NCBI GenBank assembly: GCA_020851885.1
Contig: JADZBW010000112.1
Coordinates: forward strand, 1 to 9,037
Origin: Fimbriimonadaceae bacterium
Lineage (GTDB): Bacteria; Armatimonadota; Fimbriimonadia; Fimbriimonadales; Fimbriimonadaceae
DNA length: 9,037 nt
Direction: 5' to 3'
Shown: piece after piece, positions 5,404 through 9,037 of the stretch
Numbering within the stretch: position 1 is the first letter of the stretch
How the letters are laid out: every line of letters begins with the position of its first letter
The notes under the pieces: generated by a model
What the model was told of the DNA's origin: nothing
The model's database searches: none
What the model saw: only the letters and a program-made list of their open reading frames with translations
Position numbers and translations under genes: made by a program

Positions 5404-8004
5404 ATGAATAGAGCCGTTATCCCTTTTGCACTCTTTGTGTCGCTTGTTGCAATCTCTTCCGCTCAATTTGAAGGTGGAAGCCGACAAACTGGCCCGTGGG
5501 CGAATCTTCTGAGTTCTCTCAAAGCGCGCTCGATCGGCCCCACCAACATGGGTGGACGTATCGTCGATGTCGCGGTTTATGGAGCCAAACCCCAGATCTA
5601 CTACGTGGCAACGGCTTCGGGCGGACTGTGGAAGACGGTCAATGGCGGAACCACCGTTCAGCCGGTATTTCAGAACGAGAGCACGATATCGCTTGGCGCG
5701 GTGGCGGTCAGTCAGAAGAACGCAGATGGGGTTTGGGTTGGCTCCGGCGAGGGCACCAGCCGCAACTCCGTCGCTTGGGGCGATGGCGTCTACAAATCGA
5801 CCGATGGCGGAAAGACCTGGGCCAATATGGGCCTCAAAGAGACCATGCACATTGGTCGGGTGCTGATCGATCCGCGTGACGATAACACCGTCTATGTGGC
5901 GGCGCTCGGACGACTTTGGGGTCCCAACCGTGAGCGCGGGGTCTACAAGACGACGGACGGCGGCAAGACCTGGACGCAAACGCTGAAGGTCGACGATTCC
6001 ACGGGCGCGGTTGAGATTCAGATGAACCCCAAGAAGCCAAACGAGCTTCTCTGTGCGATGTGGACCCGCGAGCGGAAAGCCTATGATTTCACCAGCGGCG
6101 GCCCCAATTCGGGGCTGTACAAATCCACTGACTCGGGCAAGACCTGGAAGAAGGTCACGAAGGGCCTTCCAGATGGACCTCTTGGCCGTATCGGTATCAG
6201 CTACTTCTATTCCGATCCCAAGATGGTCGTCGCGACCGTCGAGTACCGGCCCAAGGACGCGGCCGAGCGCCAAGGCGCGACTCAGATGAATGGTGGCGGC
6301 ATTTACATCTCGAAGGATGGCGGCGACAGCTGGGAGCGGTCCTCGGGGCTAAATCCTCGCCCGTTCTACTTCAGCCACCCACAATGGGATCCAGTTGATA
6401 AGAATCGAATCTACGTCCTTGGAGTCTCCCTCCATATTAGCGACGATGCTGGCAAGACTTTTCGAACGGTTCAGCCTGCTATCCACGCCGATAACCATGC
6501 CTTCTGGGTCGATCCGAAAGATAACGACACGATGTACATCGGCAACGATGGCGGCTTCTACGTCTCACGAGATCGAGGCGTCAAGTGGCAACATATCAAC
6601 AACATCGTGGCCTCCCAGTTTTATGGCATCGCTTTCGACTTCCGCAAACCCTATTGGGTTTATGGCGGCCTCCAGGACAATGGATCATGGGGCTATCCAA
6701 CGAACACCGTTCGAGGTGGCCCTTCCTGGTTCGACGCCTTCAACGTGGGTGGTGGCGATGGCTTCCACGTTCAAGTCGATCCCAATGACTGGACGACTCT
6801 CTACTCGGAGAGCCAGGGCGGGGCAGCGTCTCGCACCGATTTGAAGAAGGGAACGGGAGCGTCCATCAGGCCGCGCACGATCGAGGGTCAACCGCCCTAC
6901 CGGTGGAACTGGTCGACGCCGATCGTCCTCTCTCCCCACAATTCCTCGACCGTTTACATCGGCGGCAACCGACTCTTCAAGAGCGTCAGGCGCGGCGAGA
7001 ATATGGTGCCGATCAGCCCCGATCTAACCACCAACGATCCAAACAAACAGAAACCAGGGGCGAATTCGGTTACTCCTGAGAATACTGGCGCCGAGCGCCA
7101 CTGCACGATTATCACGATTTGTGAATCACCCTTCCGTCCAGGGCTGATCTGGGTTGGGACCGATGATGGTCTTGTTTGGGTGACGAAGAATGATGGGACG
7201 ACTTGGGAGAACGTCACGGCGAACTTCCCGGATCTTCCCGCCAACACTTGGTGCAGTCGAGTGACTGCCTCCAAGTTCGTCGAGGGTCGCTGCTACGTAA
7301 CCTTCGATGGGCATCGAAACAATGACTTCAAGCCCTACGTCTACGTCACCGAAGACTTCGGGAAGACGTTTGCCAAGCTGAGTGATGGCCTCCCGGATTT
7401 CGACTGCACCTATGTGATCAAAGAGGGGCTCGTCAACCAGGATCTCCTGATTCTCGGGTCTGAGATGTCCTTGCGATTCTCGATGGATCGTGGCAAGACA
7501 TGGGAGCGGTTCCAGACGGACTTTCCGACGGTCGCCGTCCATGATGTGGCGATCCATCCCCGTGATCAGGATCTCGTGATCGGCACCCACGGTCGCGGGA
7601 TTTGGACGATGGACATCTCTCCATTGGAACAGATCACCGCCGACATTCGAGCCATGGACGCCTATATGTTCAAACCGCAACCGGTCTACAACATGGGAAG
7701 GATGGCAGGCGCTCCGTGGGATGGGGACGCGGTTTACATGGGCTCTCCATCGCAGCCTGGCACTTCCTTGTTCTACTGGCTAAAGGCGAAGGCGTCCGAC
7801 GTAAAGGTCTCGGTAACCGACGCAGCCGGCAACCAGATCACCGAGATTACGGGGACCGGAAACGAGGGACTCAACGTGGTTCGCTGGAACGCCCGCGCCC
7901 GCGGACGGATCGCAGATCCCGGCGATTATCGTGCGGTGCTGAAGGTCGGTACCAAGGAGTACGTCGCCGCCATCAAGGTGGACGATGGACCCGACGGCCG
8001 CTGA
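5404..8004 (+). CDS. Secreted Asp-box (sortilin/VPS10- or BNR-like) beta-propeller protein with C-terminal Ig/FlgD-like module
   Basis: The 866-aa product starts with a clean signal peptide (hydrophobic core 4-18, SSA then Q21), so it is exported. Residues about 41-740 form one or two propellers carrying nine Asp-box motifs of the S/T-x-D-x-G-x-T-W type: 132-139, 183-190, 241-248, 303-310, 346-353, 388-395, 594-601, 649-656 and 693-700, plus a degenerate copy near 79-85. Other family blocks are RSIGPTNMGGRI (42-53), RNSVAWGDGVYKS (120-132), ALGRLWGPN (167-175), GNDGGFYVS (380-388) and GGLQDNGSWG (421-430). Residues 785-860 form a beta-rich Ig/FlgD-like module (GLNVVRWNARARG near 822-834, PGDYRAVLKVG near 839-849). 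Database names such as glycosyl hydrolase or VPS10 protein reflect the fold; no catalytic triad is recognisable and the ligand is unknown. It ends right after the Ig-like module. The start may instead be the TTG at 5380 (874 aa). A terminator-like hairpin follows. Confidence 0.88.
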   Translation: MNRAVIPFALFVSLVAISSAQFEGGSRQTGPWANLLSSLKARSIGPTNMGGRIVDVAVYGAKPQIYYVATASGGLWKTVNGGTTVQPVFQNESTISLGAVAVSQKNADGVWVGSGEGTSRNSVAWGDGVYKSTDGGKTWANMGLKETMHIGRVLIDPRDDNTVYVAALGRLWGPNRERGVYKTTDGGKTWTQTLKVDDSTGAVEIQMNPKKPNELLCAMWTRERKAYDFTSGGPNSGLYKSTDSGKTWKKVTKGLPDGPLGRIGISYFYSDPKMVVATVEYRPKDAAERQGATQMNGGGIYISKDGGDSWERSSGLNPRPFYFSHPQWDPVDKNRIYVLGVSLHISDDAGKTFRTVQPAIHADNHAFWVDPKDNDTMYIGNDGGFYVSRDRGVKWQHINNIVASQFYGIAFDFRKPYWVYGGLQDNGSWGYPTNTVRGGPSWFDAFNVGGGDGFHVQVDPNDWTTLYSESQGGAASRTDLKKGTGASIRPRTIEGQPPYRWNWSTPIVLSPHNSSTVYIGGNRLFKSVRRGENMVPISPDLTTNDPNKQKPGANSVTPENTGAERHCTIITICESPFRPGLIWVGTDDGLVWVTKNDGTTWENVTANFPDLPANTWCSRVTASKFVEGRCYVTFDGHRNNDFKPYVYVTEDFGKTFAKLSDGLPDFDCTYVIKEGLVNQDLLILGSEMSLRFSMDRGKTWERFQTDFPTVAVHDVAIHPRDQDLVIGTHGRGIWTMDISPLEQITADIRAMDAYMFKPQPVYNMGRMAGAPWDGDAVYMGSPSQPGTSLFYWLKAKASDVKVSVTDAAGNQITEITGTGNEGLNVVRWNARARGRIADPGDYRAVLKVGTKEYVAAIKVDDGPDGR

Positions 8005-8020
8005 TCTCGACCACGCGAAG

Positions 8021-8056
8021 AACGAAGGGCTCGGCGATTAGCCGGGCCCTTCGTTT
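8021..8056 (+). terminator. Terminator-like hairpin after the Asp-box gene
   Basis: AACGAAGGGC (8021-8030) pairs perfectly with GCCCTTCGTT (8046-8055). The stem continues through a G-U pair and CGGC/GCCG to 15 bp around a 5-nt loop (8036-8040). The U-tract is short, about three Ts, so termination may be partial and some transcripts may run into rsmG. Confidence 0.7.
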
Positions 8057-8061
8057 ACAAT
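8056..8061 (+). promoter_or_regulatory. Candidate -10 element for rsmG
   Basis: TACAAT matches the -10 consensus at five of six positions and sits at the foot of the preceding hairpin, 10 nt before the ATG at 8072. A second, overlapping TAGAAT follows at 8061-8066. No -35 box is apparent. A start site about 7 nt downstream would give an almost leaderless mRNA, which fits the lack of a Shine-Dalgarno. Confidence 0.35.
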
Positions 8062-8071
8062 AGAATCCCTC

Positions 8072-8752
8072 ATGCAGCGCGAGTCGTTCCTAATGGCAAC
8101 CGAAGCGATCGGCCTTAAGTTGAACTCTGAGCAACTGGCCCGCTTCGAGAGGTTCGAGGAAGCCCTCTATCAAGCCAATGCGGTCATGAACCTCACACGG
8201 GTACCAAGAGAGGACTGTTGGCTCCGCCATTTCGTTGACAGTCTGCTCTTCCAAGACCTTATTCCCCAAAACGCCGAATTGCTCGACATCGGCGCCGGCC
8301 CCGGATTTCCGAGTTGGCCCCTCGCCTGCGCTCGCCCCGATCTCGAAGTCACCGCCCTCGATTCGAGCGGCAAGATGCTCGGATTTCTGCGAAAGCACAC
8401 ATTGCCCAACTTGAAGGTTGTACAGGCGCGAGCCGAAGACTGGGGGATTCGAGAGCAATTCGACGTCGTAACGGGCCGAGCCGTGGCGCCGCTGTCTGCG
8501 CAATTGGAGTTGAGCGCCCCACCCGCTCGAATCGGCGGCATCTTGATTCCGATGCGAACTCCCACCGAGGATGTCGAAGCGAGATCATTCCCTGCGGGCA
8601 AGCTTGGACTGACCTACCAGGGCGCCATCGCCCGCGAACTGCCGGGCACCGACATCGTCAGGCTCTATGTGATCTATGAGAAGGTCGAAAAGACTTCGAA
8701 AAAGTATCCCCGAAATTGGTCGGAGATCAAGCGCCAGCCATTGACGGCTTAG
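8072..8752 (+). CDS. rsmG: 16S rRNA (guanine527-N7)-methyltransferase RsmG/GidB
   Basis: This 226-aa protein has the usual RsmG length. It transfers a methyl group from S-adenosylmethionine to N7 of G527 in the 530 loop of 16S rRNA, acting on the small subunit. Family features are NLTRV (40-44), RHFVDSL (52-58), the SAM-binding motif LLDIGAGPGFP (70-80), the LD-S-S-x-K acidic and basic pair (D97, K101), QARAEDW (118-124) and GRAVAPL (135-141). It ends in the basic RsmG-type tail (KYPRNWSEIKRQPL). Loss of this enzyme in other bacteria gives low-level streptomycin resistance. The usual partner mnmG (gidA) is not in view. The start may be 8072 or the second ATG at 8093; neither has a Shine-Dalgarno. 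The gene overlaps the convergent TPR gene by 26 nt. Confidence 0.93.
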   Translation: MQRESFLMATEAIGLKLNSEQLARFERFEEALYQANAVMNLTRVPREDCWLRHFVDSLLFQDLIPQNAELLDIGAGPGFPSWPLACARPDLEVTALDSSGKMLGFLRKHTLPNLKVVQARAEDWGIREQFDVVTGRAVAPLSAQLELSAPPARIGGILIPMRTPTEDVEARSFPAGKLGLTYQGAIARELPGTDIVRLYVIYEKVEKTSKKYPRNWSEIKRQPLTA

Positions 8753-9037
8753 CCAATAGCTTCTTCAGGCCCAAGCCTCTCCGGTTTTCTGGATCGAGCG
8801 CCAGTGCTTTGTCCAACTCAACCCGAGCCTCTTTCTCCCGCTTGAGCTGCAACAATGCCGAAGCGCGGGCGACGATGTAATTGGGATTGGATGGGGAAGA
8901 GTCGCAGGCGGTGCTCGCCTCCGCCAGTGAATTATCGAACTCCTGTCGATCAAAGAGCACTCGGGCCAGTTGGTAATGGGCTTCCGCTGCCGTTTCCTTG
9001 ATTTCGGGGGTGTCGGTTCCAGGCAGGTTGAGCAGGC
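8727..9037 (-). CDS. TPR-repeat protein, C-terminal part (5' end beyond the right edge)
   Basis: The reading frame is open from the right edge of the window to a TGA at 8729-8727, giving 102 visible residues. They hold two tandem tetratricopeptide repeats. One begins AEAHYQLARVLFDRQEFDNS and ends near ACDSSPS. The next begins NPNYIVARASALLQLKREKE and ends ALALDPEN, with the usual A-LDP-N boundary. A short basic tail (GLGLKKLLAKPS) follows. TPRs are protein-interaction scaffolds, so the function cannot be told from this end. A GTG at 8960 could be read as a start, but the repeat pattern continues upstream of it, so this is a partial gene. Its 3' end lies inside the last 26 nt of rsmG. Confidence 0.8.
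   Translation of the reverse strand, partial: LLNLPGTDTPEIKETAAEAHYQLARVLFDRQEFDNSLAEASTACDSSPSNPNYIVARASALLQLKREKEARVELDKALALDPENRRGLGLKKLLAKPSMAGA

Noticed and set aside
5398..6273. Long open frame of 291 codons on the minus strand
   Set aside because: It is antisense to the well-conserved Asp-box gene and has no recognisable domain. Long antisense frames are common in GC-rich coding DNA.
5797..7503. Recurrent DNA similar to GGCGGAAAGACCTGG at several places, which could look like a repeat array
   Set aside because: The copies encode the Asp-box motif of one protein at irregular spacing with codon differences. This is protein-level repetition, not CRISPR or satellite DNA.
1..9037. Mobile elements, CRISPR arrays, toxin-antitoxin or defence genes, tRNA or rRNA
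   Set aside because: No transposase or integrase motifs, terminal inverted repeats, spaced direct repeats or cloverleaf sequences were found on reading either strand. The gene set is ordinary metabolism, ribosome and exported proteins.

Overview
The window is about 9 kb of bacterial chromosome with six complete genes and one partial gene, moderately GC-rich and densely packed. Nothing in it looks like phage, plasmid, transposon, CRISPR or tRNA/rRNA. Two housekeeping genes, rpmB (ribosomal protein bL28) and rsmG (16S rRNA methyltransferase), lie among genes for exported beta-propeller proteins, a sugar isomerase and an orphan ATP-grasp enzyme. The L28 has the long-loop form that I associate with Thermus/Deinococcus-like proteins. 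Together with an Asp-box propeller of the kind common in Armatimonadota, Acidobacteriota, Gemmatimonadota and Planctomycetota, this points to a free-living, non-proteobacterial heterotroph. The phylum is inference and is not proven here.

Layout, left to right: (1) 1-107, a leader with one imperfect hairpin. (2) 108-2594 (+), a membrane-anchored or secreted fusion of a YncE/YVTN-type beta-propeller with an alkaline-phosphatase-superfamily phosphoesterase. (3) 2715-3908 (+), a Pseudomonas stutzeri-type L-rhamnose isomerase with all its metal ligands. (4) 3905-4873 (-), an ATP-grasp protein converging on the isomerase with a 4-nt overlap. (5) 5016-5288 (+), rpmB with its own sigma70-like promoter, Shine-Dalgarno and strong intrinsic terminator. 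(6) 5404-8004 (+), a secreted Asp-box (sortilin/BNR-like) propeller with a C-terminal Ig/FlgD-like module, followed by a terminator-like hairpin. (7) 8072-8752 (+), rsmG. (8) 8727-9037 (-), the C-terminal end of a TPR protein, overlapping rsmG tail to tail by 26 nt and running off the right edge.

The genes do not form one pathway. Strand switches, terminators and local promoters suggest mostly single-gene transcription units. Two genes (rpmB and the Asp-box protein) have clear Shine-Dalgarno sequences. The others (phosphoesterase, rhamnose isomerase, ATP-grasp, rsmG) do not, and two of these have a -10-like hexamer only 10-14 nt before the start codon, which suggests leaderless or very short-leader mRNAs. 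I found no convincing undescribed multi-gene system. The points most worth following are the orphan ATP-grasp enzyme, the substrates of the two exported propeller proteins, and the possible leaderless initiation.
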